DNA of 64,000 nucleotides from Xiphophorus maculatus. Lineage: Eukaryota > Chordata > Actinopteri > Cyprinodontiformes > Poeciliidae. The position numbers were made by a program, and so were the translations under genes. The stretch covers positions 620,983 through 684,982 of the forward strand of contig NC_036458.1 of NCBI RefSeq assembly GCF_002775205.1, given 5' to 3'. This document shows positions 12,543 through 23,549 of the stretch, piece after piece. A model generated the notes under the pieces. It was not told the DNA's origin. It saw only the letters and a list, made by a program, of their open reading frames with translations, and ran no database searches. How positions within the stretch are numbered: the stretch's first letter is position 1; the number at the start of each line of letters is the position of its first letter.

Positions 12543-15500
12543 AGGCTGAAACCGACCCAATACTTCCATCTATCGAAGGTCGGACAGAAACCCAAATCAC
12601 TTCATTATTCCAATGAAAGGATATTTTTCCGGGCTCAGCAGTATTTTGCTCTCCTTGTAATAGAAAATCCTCTAAAGGTTTAATAAGGAACAAAAACGGC
12701 AGAATTCCTTAAATTGTTCCGAAAGTTTAACCACAAAATCGGAGATTTTGAAGCAAAAAATCCCAGAAATAATCCTGAAATCCTGGAGGAAGCCACGGAA
12801 ACATCTGCAGGCTGACGGGTCCGGTTCTGGATTTGAAATGTTCTCGGAGGTTCTGCAGGTGAGACGGGTGGGTTCCTACCTGGGACTCTGGAGCGCAGGA
12901 AGTAGAGGAACTTTCCGTTCTTGGAGTGCATGATGGCTCTCTCGATGAACTCCACCACGGAGTGGCAGCGGTCCTCGAACTTGGGGTGGCACCACAGACT
13001 GAAGGTTCCTGCCAGACGGAGAGGTCAGCAGGTCACAGGTGACGGGCGAAGTCCTGGTGTGTGTGTGTGTGTAGGTGTGTGTGGTACCTCTGTAGTGCTC
13101 CATGCGTGTGTGGTGTGTGACTCCCTGCGACCGGAAGCTCAGACTCAGGATGTAGCGAGGATCCGAACTGTCCCGCACCAGAAACGATCCGTCCGGTTTC
13201 CCTTTCAGCTTCATCTCTGCGTCTTCCCAGTTCATCGGACCCCAGTACCAGCCGCACTGCAAACACGCCCCAAACTGTTAGGCTCCGCCCCCTTCCTCGC
13301 CACCAACGTCCAATCAGAGCGCAGGAAGACACACCCACCTTCTCCAGCTCCCTCAGGCTGGTGGCGAAGCTGCCGGCGTCGGGCCGGCTGAGGGGGCAGC
13401 GGGGGGCGAGCCGGGGCGGCGGGTTCTGGCCGTCGGGTCGCAGCGGTACCGGGCGGGGCAAAGCCCGCAGAAACGTGTCTGGGGCAGAGAAACAGACCCG
13501 AGTTACAATCGGACCGGACCGGGCTGAAACCATTAATATGATTAATTGATTATTTATTAATTATTATTAATAGGATAAATTGGTCAGCATGATCACCTGA
13601 TTATACATATAATTGTCTACTTTAGTACCAATTAATTTTTTTTACAATCAATTAATCCTGAATAATCTGATTAACCATAACTGATCATGATTAATCAATT
13701 ATTAAAAAAAACTTTCGATTATTTTATTAATTGATTAATCAATCAGATCGTTTCCTGAAGGAACCACAGAGCAGGAATGAAGTCAAAACTGGACAAAAAT
13801 ATAAACATCTTGCATTTAAATAATATTAGTTGTCTGTAAATCCAGGAATGACGACTTCCTGTCCGACGTTTCCTTCGCTACGAACGACGGAGCGCCAACA
13901 CTGTAAAAAATGATAAAACCTTCACTGAATTTTCTGTTGTCACTTTTAAAAAAGTTTCCAGCTTTTTCACCTCTTTTTAGCCAGCAGGATGCGTCCAGAA
14001 CCAGAGTCCAGATTCAGAACCAGAACCAGAGTCCAGAACCAGAGTCCAGATTCAGACTCTGGGTCGTTTGGGAGATGAGATGCAAATTTGAATTCCAAAA
14101 CTCTGATCCGCCTAAAAACCTCGGTCTCGGTCCGGTTGAAGTGAACTCTTTCACGGTTGAAAACATATCTGAAAGCAGCCTGACTAGAAACCGCTCCGAA
14201 GGCAGGAAGTGAGCTACAGCGCAGGGCATTCTGGGTAAATACAAACGCACATTTCCACCATTAGAGGAAAAATTGTCTCGTGGTCAGACGTGGAGTAGAC
14301 GAGGTAAAGGGAGAAAATATATGGCAGCTGCTTGTAACCACTCACAAAACTAGGTTTTCAAGCTAATCAGTGTGAAAATGGAGGAGGTTTGATTCCCTCG
14401 TTCACTGAAACATGAAGGTCAAAAGGTCAAAAGGCTTCAGGACATCAGAATCTGTGACATGAGGAGGACAGGTTTCCTGGGTATGATCAAAGAAAAAAAA
14501 GTCAATGTTCTAATGATTATAACCAAATATTATATCCATAAATGTCGCTATGCAAAATGCTCCCTCTCAATCTCTGCTCTAAAAAATGATCTTTCCTTTT
14601 TTAAAAGATTTCTGAGAAAGAATTTAAACGCAATTAAAATGTTTGAGTTAATGGAAGAATTTCAGTTAGTAGTCCCCTCTGATTAAGTTATTTTATAATT
14701 ATTTTATCTAATTTTTATTTTATCTAATTTTTATTTTTTTTCATTATTTTAATACTTTGTTCTAGCCTTGCATCTAATTGGTTTTGTTAACAGCAGGAGT
14801 TGTGCTATTAGGTTTTTTTTGTAATGTCTGTTATTGAGATGTTATTGTTATTTTTGTATATTCAATAAAAAAATTAAAAAACATAAAAAAGTTTCCTGGG
14901 TATGAAGAACCAGAAGCTGTTCTTGGCACAGGAGCAGCAAAAAGATCCTCTGCTCTGTCTTCTTCAGAGGTTTTTGTGTCGATTCCTTCAGTAGTTCTTG
15001 GTGCAGCGCCCCCACAGGTGATGGGGGGAACAGCTTTGTCAGTTAGTTTCAGTCGTTTGACTCAGTGCAGTGTGAATACAAACTACAGTCCTGAAAATGT
15101 AACAGATGTTGCAATTTTGATCCCCAATCCAGCCGAGTCTGTCAGGTGGGAAAAGAGCCTTAAAGAAAAGTTAAATCTGGAGAAGTTATTCCTCCATATT
15201 TCTCCAGACCTGAAAGTGTTTAACTGCCAGAGTTTGGAAATAAATTCAGGAGCACAATCTAAAACTTTTTTACATCTGAAAGTTTTTAACATTTTGTTTA
15301 AACCAGATGGAAATGAACTTCCAACAAGTTTGTATTGTTGAAAGAAGGAAACTTGGAACGAAATAAAACTCCTGGATTTATTTATCAGCTCTGGTAGCTA
15401 AAAGCCTCTGCGGAGGTTCTGAACTGATCCGGATCAGTTTGGCTTTGGACTTGAACCAGTGGGCCCAGTATGATTGGCCCGCTGGTTCTGGTTCTTTGGT

Positions 15501-18500
15501 TGTGGAGCTGCTGGAAGTAGAAGTGTAACAGGAACCGGGGGCGGAACCAGAACCGGGGCGCAGTGGTCCGGGTCTCACCGTTGAGGCTCAGGCTGTGCTG
15601 GATGGTGCTCAGGGTCGGGTGCAGCGCCAGCGGCCGGGGGGGCAGAGACTGCATGGAGGCCCCCGCGCTGCGCTCCGTGAACGGCCCCTGGAGCTGCGGA
15701 GGACCCCCGAAATCATCTGCAGGTCAGAGACAGACAGCTGTGAGAGGAGGCCCGGCGGTTCTGAAGCATCCGGACCGCTAGGTTGGTCCGGATGGATCAG
15801 AATGTTTTCTGATCCATGAAACATTCCAGACTTTCATCACTATCGCAGCCTGACGGCAGCATCCCATCTGACTCCTGATTATCATCCATCACTTCCTGAA
15901 ATTCACTCGGAAATAGTCAGAAAAACTGGAGCTAAAGACAAAAACAGAATTTATTTCTCCCGTCCCTCAGAGAGGAACAGGAAGGTCAGAGAACGGGACG
16001 AAAAACGATCTTCCTGCTGCTCCACAGGGTTTTTAATATAAGGTAATTCTGTTTAATATATTTATGAATTAAATGTAAAACCTGCATCATGACCGAAACG
16101 TTCAATTTTAGGCTGTAGTGGCGCCGAGCGTTTAGCCCAGGATGGACGTAGCATCATGGAAACATCGTCCAGCAAACTGATGATAAATTTACACATTCCC
16201 ATGATCGACACAAAAAATGTCAGCTAGCTAGCTGGTTAGCAAAGGTACATTAGCAGCTAGTTAGCGGTAGCCTCAACCGCCTCGAGTCACAGGACCGACG
16301 GAAGACGTCTGTATGACCAAAACTTTGTCTGACAGAAAATCCCTGAAACAACGTGAGATGAAATTATCCTGCCAGAGTGACACAGTTCATTGTTTGTAAT
16401 AAAATTTGAATATTTTAAGGCCTTAATTGTGAACAAATGAATTTAAGTCTTTCTAAGAGCTTCAAGGTTGTGTGACGGTACGACAATGAGAGCAACCCGA
16501 TCGGAGGAGAGGACAGAAGAAGAAGAGGAGGAAGAGGAAGAGGAAGTACCGAGCAGGCTGAGGCTCCGCCTGGGAGGGGGGGGCGGCGTGGGGGGGTGCT
16601 GAGCGCCCCCCCCCCTGCGGGAAATGTCCACATCGACCAGAGAGACCGTCTCACCTGGACAGAGGAGGGGTTAGTGAGCAGAGAGGAAGAGCTGAGTGAT
16701 GAAGATGAGGACAGGTGATGAAGATGAAGCTGCTGAAGGGCCTTGATCCTGAGTTCCTGCCTGCGGTTCTAAAGGAGAACCTTGTGGACCCACAAACAGC
16801 CCAAACCTTCATGGGGTCGTTGTCATGGCGACTCAACCTCCTACAAAACCGACCGCTGGACATCTCGGTGCTTCAGAACCAGCTGGGCTGAAGGAGCCCG
16901 AAGGACGACAGAACCGACCCGCCGTGGGGCTGCCGCCATGTTGGACATCTCCATGGTTACCAGGCTGTGACACAAGCTGCTTTATGACTTTATGCGCCTC
17001 ATCATAGAGTCGTTGTTACTTTTTACCCTAAAACGTGTGAAAAAGGTGAAACAAAACGCAAAGCGGACCAATCAGCTAACAGCTACGTTAGCACTCTGAA
17101 GCAATCAGCTAACAGCTACGTTAGCACTCTGAACCAATCAGCTAACAGCTACGTTAGCGCTCTGAACCAATCAGCTAACAGCTACGTTAGCACTCTGAAC
17201 CAATCAGCTAACAGCTATGTTAGCACTCTGAACCAATCAGCTAACAGCTCCAGAGTTCCCTCAGGTCTCGCTCATCGCGGTGGTTGAGTTGCCATGGCGA
17301 TCCACTAGCAGTCCTCCATGAGTTAAAAAATGTTGAAAGGAAATTTGAAAGCACGAAGAGGAAATTATGTTATTGAAAGACATGAACTGTAGTTAAACTA
17401 CGGAGCCTTAAAACGAGGAAAATAAAATGAATCTAAAATAAATTGTTGTCAGTTTGTATCAAATTATTTATTTTGTCATTAATACCCATTGATGTACCTT
17501 TTTCTTAAATCCTTCCCCCCCCCCCTTTTTTTTTTTTTTCTCTTTCTTTCACTATTAAGACCTATATTTATATCATTGTACTTTGCACACAAGACTAATG
17601 TCTTTTTTATTTCTTCTTCTAACATATCTACTTTTTGTTTTTTCTTGTTTTCTTTTCTTATTCCTCTGGATTTTATTTGGGAAGGCTTATCCATGTGTTC
17701 TGTACGACTTATGTTCGGTTCTGTTATAGAAAAAAAGTTTACATATCTTGTTCATATATTTTTGTACATTTTGTATTTTGATGTTAAAACCTAATAAAAA
17801 AAATATAAAAAAAAAAAAAAAAAAAAAAACAAGCCTTGGAAGCAAAAGAAAATAACAGTGTAGCACTTCTTCAGAATAAGTCTATTTGCTATTTTGTTCA
17901 GAATCCAACCTTAATATAACTTTATATTGAGTCAGTTTTTGCTCAAAGTCTGTAACAAAATATTGAATTTTCTCTTAAGGTTTGTCAAAGTTTGAATAGG
18001 TGCAGAAAATAAAAAGTTTTTTTCTTAAAAGATAAAAATCTATATTTCTGTCATTAAATTGCTGAAACAGCAAAAAAAAAAAAATAAAAAATAAAAAAAA
18101 TAAAATTGTTGTCAGTTTGTAAAACAAAACTCTTGGTGTTGATGATACATTTTTAGACAAACTGAAGGGAGAGAGAGAGGATGCAAACACAGCCCCGCCC
18201 AAAAAGATCATCAGTAAAAAAACGTTAATCAAATTAATATTTCGCCTTTGATTTTACCATTTATTCCTTGGTGTAAAGTTCCAACTAAAACGATTTACTG
18301 GATTTAACTGCAGTTGAATCCTAACAAATTAATCAACCTGTGGATCTTAAACAAGCCACTTGGAAACCAAGTCAACAGTAACTTGAAAGAAATATGTAAA
18401 ATGGACGAGTCAGCATGGATGTTTAAATAACCGCAGGGCGGAAAGTTAAAGTTTGAACTGTTTTAAGTTTTCTGGTGTTTTCACCTGCTGGATGTTATTG

Positions 18501-21500
18501 GTTGTTATTTATTCGAGCGGATTCAGTTGTTTGCTAGGAGTGCTCTGATTGGATGGAAGGACGTTTCGCCAAGTAAAGCCTGGCGGTCCGCCATGTCTGC
18601 ATCACTGCCTCCAACCAATCAGCTGCAGCGGCTCGTTAACATCTCACTGATCTTCACGCAAACACTCGGCCCCCCAGAAACCCCATGATGCCTCACGGCT
18701 GCCGAGCGACAGGCCGCGTTCCTGCCAGGTGTTCACCTGAGCAGGTGAACTCACCGGTGAAAGCAGGAGTGAACGGCAGCGGGGCGAAGGCACTGTGAGG
18801 CCTGGAGACCTGCAGCCTGGAGACAACAGAACACAAACAACATCAACACTCAACACTTTCCACACGACCAAGCCTTCAGCCTGATGGTGGTCAGATCAAT
18901 CAGCCACTCTCAGGCCGCCATCTTGGAAATCTCCATGGTTACCAGACTGTGACCCAAACCCTCCCTGGTGGGAACCCCACACTGTTGCCATGGAGACAAG
19001 CTTTATCTGAGGTCTGAGAGAAGGATGCTGTCGCCATGGTAACCTCCCATCTCTCTCTCTCTCTCTGCTGAGCAGTGAGACTGCTGGTCACCATGGCAAC
19101 AGCTGCGGGGAAAAGTTGCGCGGGAGCCGAATGAAGTTGGGTCGGATCTGAGAGCAGAAATAGAAACGGAGACGAACCGTCAAGGTCCGGTTTCAGTCAG
19201 AACATCTGGGTCTTAACTGAGCCAGCGCTGGTGGTTCTGATGATCAGAACCTTGGACCGGGCTCAGTTACTAAACAGAACCAGATAAGTCCAGAATCAGA
19301 TGAGCAAAAAGATGACAGATTAGATTTTAGAAAACTAACACTAGAACAAGCAGAGTCAGAGTCCAGATCCAAACCCAGAACCGGCAGGACCTCCAGAACC
19401 GGTCAGCAGTCCTTGCTTCAGTTTCTGGAGGTTGCAGCTGGACTCCCTGAAGGTCCAGACCAGAACCGGCCCAGTTCTCTGTAACAAGGTGACGGTTTGT
19501 CATCAAGTTCTCCAAATAAACCAAATGGACCCGAGTTGGTTCAGAACTGCTGCTCAGATGGCTGAAACAAAGAGCTGCTTAGAAAGTCATCAAAAACACC
19601 AGTTGGTGTGGAAACTAAAGGACTTTGACTAGACCACTAAGGCCGGTGGTTGGGCCGAGCGCAGTCCACCAGAACCACCTGGTTCTGTATCGAAAAATGT
19701 TCAGTTACTAAAGTTTGGAGGCACACGAGCCATTTGGAAATAAACCCAGTTGATCTGTTTTTCTGTTACTGGTGAATAAAAACCTGATTTAACAACATTC
19801 AGCCTGGTGGCCGCCAGGCTGATGAAACACTGGACCGGACCGGGACCGGACCGGGACCGAGCCGCTCTTTTCTTCAGCCCATCTGCTGCTGGTGTCCCAG
19901 TTTGGACTCAGCTGGGCTCAGCCAGATCACCATGGCTCCACCGCCGTGCTTCACAGCTGGGAGGAGTTTGGTTTGTCTCGTCTCTCCAAGAAGCCGGACT
20001 GGTTCAGTGCCCTGACCTTTGACCTTTTACCCGACCTCTGACTGAAGGCCTTCAGATTAACAAGGATTTGTTTGGAGAAATCAGATCAGCCTCCATGAGG
20101 TTGTGAAAGGTGTCGTCGTCACGGCGACAGAGGGATCTCACCTGTCCTGGTCGGTGCTGCTGCAGGTGGACCCCCACACGTCCAGCAGGCTCCCCCCCGA
20201 CGAGGTGGAGGACGCCAGCGACGGCCGCTTGTCCAGCAGGCCGGCCGACCCGCCGCTGGAGCTCTTGGTTCTGAACAGCTTGCTGAGCCGGACCTTCAGG
20301 GACCCCCCCTTCCTCGACTTCCTCCGCGGCGTCCTGTCGCCCCCCCCCTCCAGGACCGTCATCGGGGAGGCAGCGCGCCCGGAGCCGCCCGCCGCCACTC
20401 CGAGCTTCGGGGTGGCGGCGCGGCTTTGCGGCTGGGACCGGGACCGGTGCTGCGGGCACGGGCACGGGTCAGGGGGAGCGGCACCGGCGGCCGGGGGGCC
20501 CTGTGGCGCCGCAGGGGGGGCGGCGGCGGCAGCACGGCACGTGGGCTCGGTGCAGACGCCCGCCTCCTCGGCCAGTCGGTGGACCTGTCGCATCAGGCCG
20601 CTCAGCGTCCCGCCGCCAAACACGGTTCCGGCTCCCCCCGCCGGCCCCCCGACGTCGCCCCCCCCAGCCTCCTCCTCGCCGTCTCGGCGCCCCCCCTGTG
20701 CCAGCTCTCCGACCTGATCGGACCCCAGGCCTTCCAGAACCAGCAGAGCGTCGCTGGTGTCGCTGGGGTCGTCTCCGGGGGCAACCGGACCCGCCGCCAG
20801 GATGCCGTGACAGGAGCAGCGAGGGGGCGGCGGCACCCCGTCTCCCCCGCCCGCTCCCTCCCTGCCCTCGCCCAGCTGACCCAGCTTCTGGGCCAGCACC
20901 AGAACCGGATCTTCAGCCCCAGACGGGCAGGTTCTCCTGAGCTCCAGCAGGCCCAGGCGCAGGGCCTGGTCCAGCAGACCCGGGGGCCACTTGGCCAGCC
21001 GGTGTCGGTGGCACAAGATGGGGATGGACTCCGGATCCAGGGCAGGGACCGGCGGGGGGTTCTGAGGCCCGTCGGACCCTTTGGATAATCTGACCACGGG
21101 GTGCCACTGCAGGTTCTCCTCCGGGGATGGGACACAGCCAGAGTTCTGCTCCTTCCCGCCTCCAGGTCGGGAACCAGCTGTGCTAGCAGAACCCGAACCT
21201 GGACCCGGCTCCAGCTTCTGTCTCTCCGGTTCCTCCTGCAGGAATGCAGCTGGCGGCGGCTGCTCCAATCCGGACCGCAGCAGGTTCTGTAACACCATCA
21301 GCTGTGCCCTGGATCCGTGTCCGCCCGAACCGTCCACGAACCGCTGCGCCGCTGCGGCAAAGTCCTCAGGCGGCGGGGACAGCGGCGCCTCGGAGCTCGG
21401 CGGGCCCTGCGACAACCCCAGACCGACATCCAGCTCTCCCTTCCCGGGGAGCGGCGAACTGTAGTGCGGGGATGCGGATCCGAGGCCTGCCGAGGGGCCG

Positions 21501-21676
21501 CCGGACTCCACATCAAACCCGCCTCCGCGGTGTCCCAGCGCGGCTTTCACCGGTCCGAACCCGCCGCCTCCGGACCGGATCAGGTCGTCGGGCTCGTCCA
21601 GCCGGTCGTACTCCGCGGCGGAGACGAGCCGCATCAGGACGAAGTCCGGAGACATTTCTTGCTGCGCGTCATTCAT
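11695..21676 (-). CDS. socs7: Suppressor of cytokine signaling 7 (SH2 and SOCS box), complete coding region
   Basis: Coding exons in transcript order: 21676-20142, 18816-18755, 16654-16550, 15716-15579, 13478-13339, 13256-13088, 13008-12880, 12138-12003, 11821-11695. They sum to 2541 nt, 846 aa, with consistent phases and GT-AG boundaries. Exon 1 (511 codons) is Pro/Gly/Ser-rich. It contains DTSDALLVLEG and a basic RLSKLFRTKS motif matching the human N-terminal half. Then come GETVSLVDVDIS and PPTPPPPPRRSLSLL. The SH2 domain is about residues 661-765 (WYWGPMNWEDAE, GSFLVRDSSD with the phosphotyrosine-binding Arg). The SOCS box is about 775-820 (SLQHLCRFCIRQLV, then LPLP and YLRKFYYYDP). The family binds phosphotyrosine proteins and recruits elongin B/C and cullin-5. 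The length exceeds the human protein (581 aa, from memory) because of the longer N-terminal exon. The N-terminal start and exon-2 acceptor are the least certain parts. Confidence 0.93.
12145..12185. repeat. (AC)n microsatellite at the socs7 exon 8 acceptor
   Basis: The run is about 20 AC units on the plus strand. On the socs7 transcript it is a UG tract ending 7 nt before the exon that starts at 12138, in the place of the polypyrimidine tract. Confidence 0.95.
14472..14905 (+). mobile_element. 5'-truncated L1-type LINE with 15-bp target-site duplication
   Basis: The direct repeat gtttcctgggtatga occurs at 14472-14486 and 14891-14905. The insert (14487-14890) encodes the C-terminal tail of an L1-like ORF2 (IITKYYIHKCRYAKCSLSIS, stop TAA near 14684) followed by a T-rich 3' UTR and an ATAAAAA-type tail. 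It resembles the C-terminus of the full-length element at 40745, where the equivalent is VAKYHIHKSKFSNQK, but is a different subfamily. It sits in the socs7 intron between exons 5 and 4, antisense to the gene. Confidence 0.85.
17068..17252. repeat. 33-bp minisatellite with a CCAAT box in most units
   Basis: About 5.5 head-to-tail copies of a 33-bp unit beginning caatcagctaacagctacg. Most unit starts read CCAATCAG; the second reads gcaatcag. Units differ by one or two bases. Each also has the inverted words gctaac and gttagc. Located in the socs7 intron between exons 3 and 2. Confidence 0.9.
17440..18121 (+). mobile_element. 5'-truncated LINE 3' end with two poly(A) tracts, probable 3' transduction
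   Basis: A 19-bp direct repeat, aaattgttgtcagtttgta, flanks the segment at 17440-17458 and 18103-18121. The leading A's of the second copy could belong to the tail, leaving at least 16 bp. Within it is a T-rich, L1-like 3' UTR ending in a poly(A) run (about 17796-17829), then about 230 bp of unrelated sequence, then a second A-rich tail (about 18072-18105) directly before the second repeat. That is the layout expected of read-through 3' transduction. No intact ORF. Confidence 0.7.
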
Positions 21677-21960
21677 GGCGGCGGGCTAACGTTAGCGGCT
21701 CCGCTCTTACATAACAGCTGCTGCATCTCCGCGCCGAGCTCCGGGCCGCTCCGGGCGGCGCAACCTGCGGTCCGGACCGGGTTGGGACGGGGACGGCTCC
21801 ACGGGACCCACGGAACAACAAGGGGCATGAGAAACCCGCCCGGTTAGCCGCTAGCCTCCAACCGAGTCATCCTCCAGTGAGACAACGGGATGTGATGAAG
21901 AGGAGGGCGGGGAGCGGAGCTGCGCAGGCGGCTTCGGTGATCGATCAGAGCCGATCGATC
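21677..21960 (-). promoter_or_regulatory. socs7 5' UTR and CpG-rich promoter
   Basis: CpG density is high from the start of exon 1 to about 21960 and falls abruptly into AT-rich DNA beyond 21985. This marks the probable CpG-island promoter and 5' UTR. The transcription start cannot be placed from sequence alone. Plus-strand frames over 20.1-21.8 kb are shadows of socs7 exon 1. Confidence 0.6.
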
Positions 21961-22396
21961 AGCGGGGCTGGAGAGCCGATCAGCTGCTATTATTATTATT
22001 ATTGAACAATTGAACCCGAACTTGCTTTTGTTTTTAAATAGGTTTTCAAGATTATTTAAAATATTAGGTAATATAATATTATGTAATTCTGAACAGAAAG
22101 AAATTAGATTTCCTTTTTTTTCAATTATTTATTTTTTTCACTGTTTTTTTGTGAAATAATTTCTGTTTCTTTCTTACTTGTTTATTTGACAGAAGTTAAA
22201 CTGTCTTTATTGATGGTTTGAGTATTTGGAAGACATAAATAATTTACCAGTAAACAGAAATGGATGAAGCGGGAAACTTAAAGCCACATTCATTGGGATC
22301 CTCCGGTATGAGCTGTGCGCAGGAATTTCTAAAATATTTTTAAGCAGATTTTTATCAGGTTTTCTGTTTAATTAATTTAGTACATTTATGATGGTA

Positions 22397-23549
22397 CTCT
22401 AAACCAGAGGGGCCCAGACTGGGTCCTGGAGGCCCGGCATCCTGCATGTTTTAGTCCCTCCTGGATCCAATGATGGCTCGTTGGAGGCCTGAGAAGAACT
22501 TTGACAAGCTGAGAAGGTTGTTGGTACCAGGAAGAAACTAAAACATGGAGGATACCGGAGTTCTGACAATCAGTGCTACCTTGTCAGATTTTCCTACAGT
22601 AGCACGAATAGATGGCTAGGTCTATCTGTCTGTGCTACCCGTCTAAAACTGCTACTGTCATGTTTACAAACTACAGCAGGTTGTTAATGTTAAATATATT
22701 GGATAACAATATTTGAGTAACTAAAGTGGAAGCTTAGCAGTTATGGTTAGCTTAGCATCAGAACAATTTCTATCCATGACGAAACCACAAGAAGATCACT
22801 TCCTTCATCTAAATATCTACCTGTTTAAAATCAACAGCTGTAGATGTTTGCACTAATCCTTTTATCCTACCTGTTGAAACTATTTTAAATACAGAGATTT
22901 GTAAGAATAAAACCGGATCAGGGGAAGCAGGTTTTTATTGGAATTAAATGAAAGACTAATACAGATCAGTGATTCTTTCTTAATCTGCTGTATGACAGAC
23001 TTTATTAAATGCAGCCACAATGTGTCACCGAACTGCTCAAGTCACTGTGTTCCTGAAATAATAGGACATGATTCACAATATTACACGGCTATTACAGCTT
23101 CAATCCCACATAGCATCGCTACCAACATCTATTTAGCAAAGTTTAATTAAAAAAGAGTATAATTAAACTAAAATATTTTAAAATATAGGGACAAAATAAC
23201 TACAAAACAACGTATTTTATCCTGATTAACCGCCAAATAATAACTTGTTTACAAACTAAAACCATTTATAGATAAATTTATAAACTGCTGTCATGTAAAC
23301 TAAAAACATGAAGTAATTTAGCAGCTTAATGAAAGCCTGGAATAAAATAAATTAAATAAAACTTACCCCAATCTGCGATGAAATAAAACACATGAAACAA
23401 AACTTCCACAGGAAGGACGGATTTATAAGAAATCTGCTGAGTCAGCAGTATGTGACGTAGCATCGATGTGCGCATGCGCATTACCACAAGGTAGGACGGA
23501 TTTAAGGGTAGCACAGATGAATAGAACACCGGGGACCCCTGCTCTAAAC
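22397..23549. mobile_element. hAT-like nonautonomous DNA transposon with 8-bp target duplication, containing a second element
   Basis: The 8-bp direct repeat ctctaaac (22397-22404 and 23542-23549) flanks an element starting cagaggggcccagactgg and ending ggggacccctg. The ends are imperfect inverted repeats, and an 8-bp duplication is typical of hAT. Inner text (ggaggcccggcatcctgcat, then aaaacatggaggataccgg) matches a MITE type common in fish. From about 22575 to 23520 a second set of imperfect inverted ends (agtgctacc and gggtagcac) suggests a nested insertion. No transposase frame. Confidence 0.75.

Noticed and set aside
20103-21847. Several long plus-strand frames (up to 220 codons) opposite socs7 exon 1
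   Set aside because: Shadow frames of a GC-rich exon; the minus-strand frame carries SOCS7-specific motifs.
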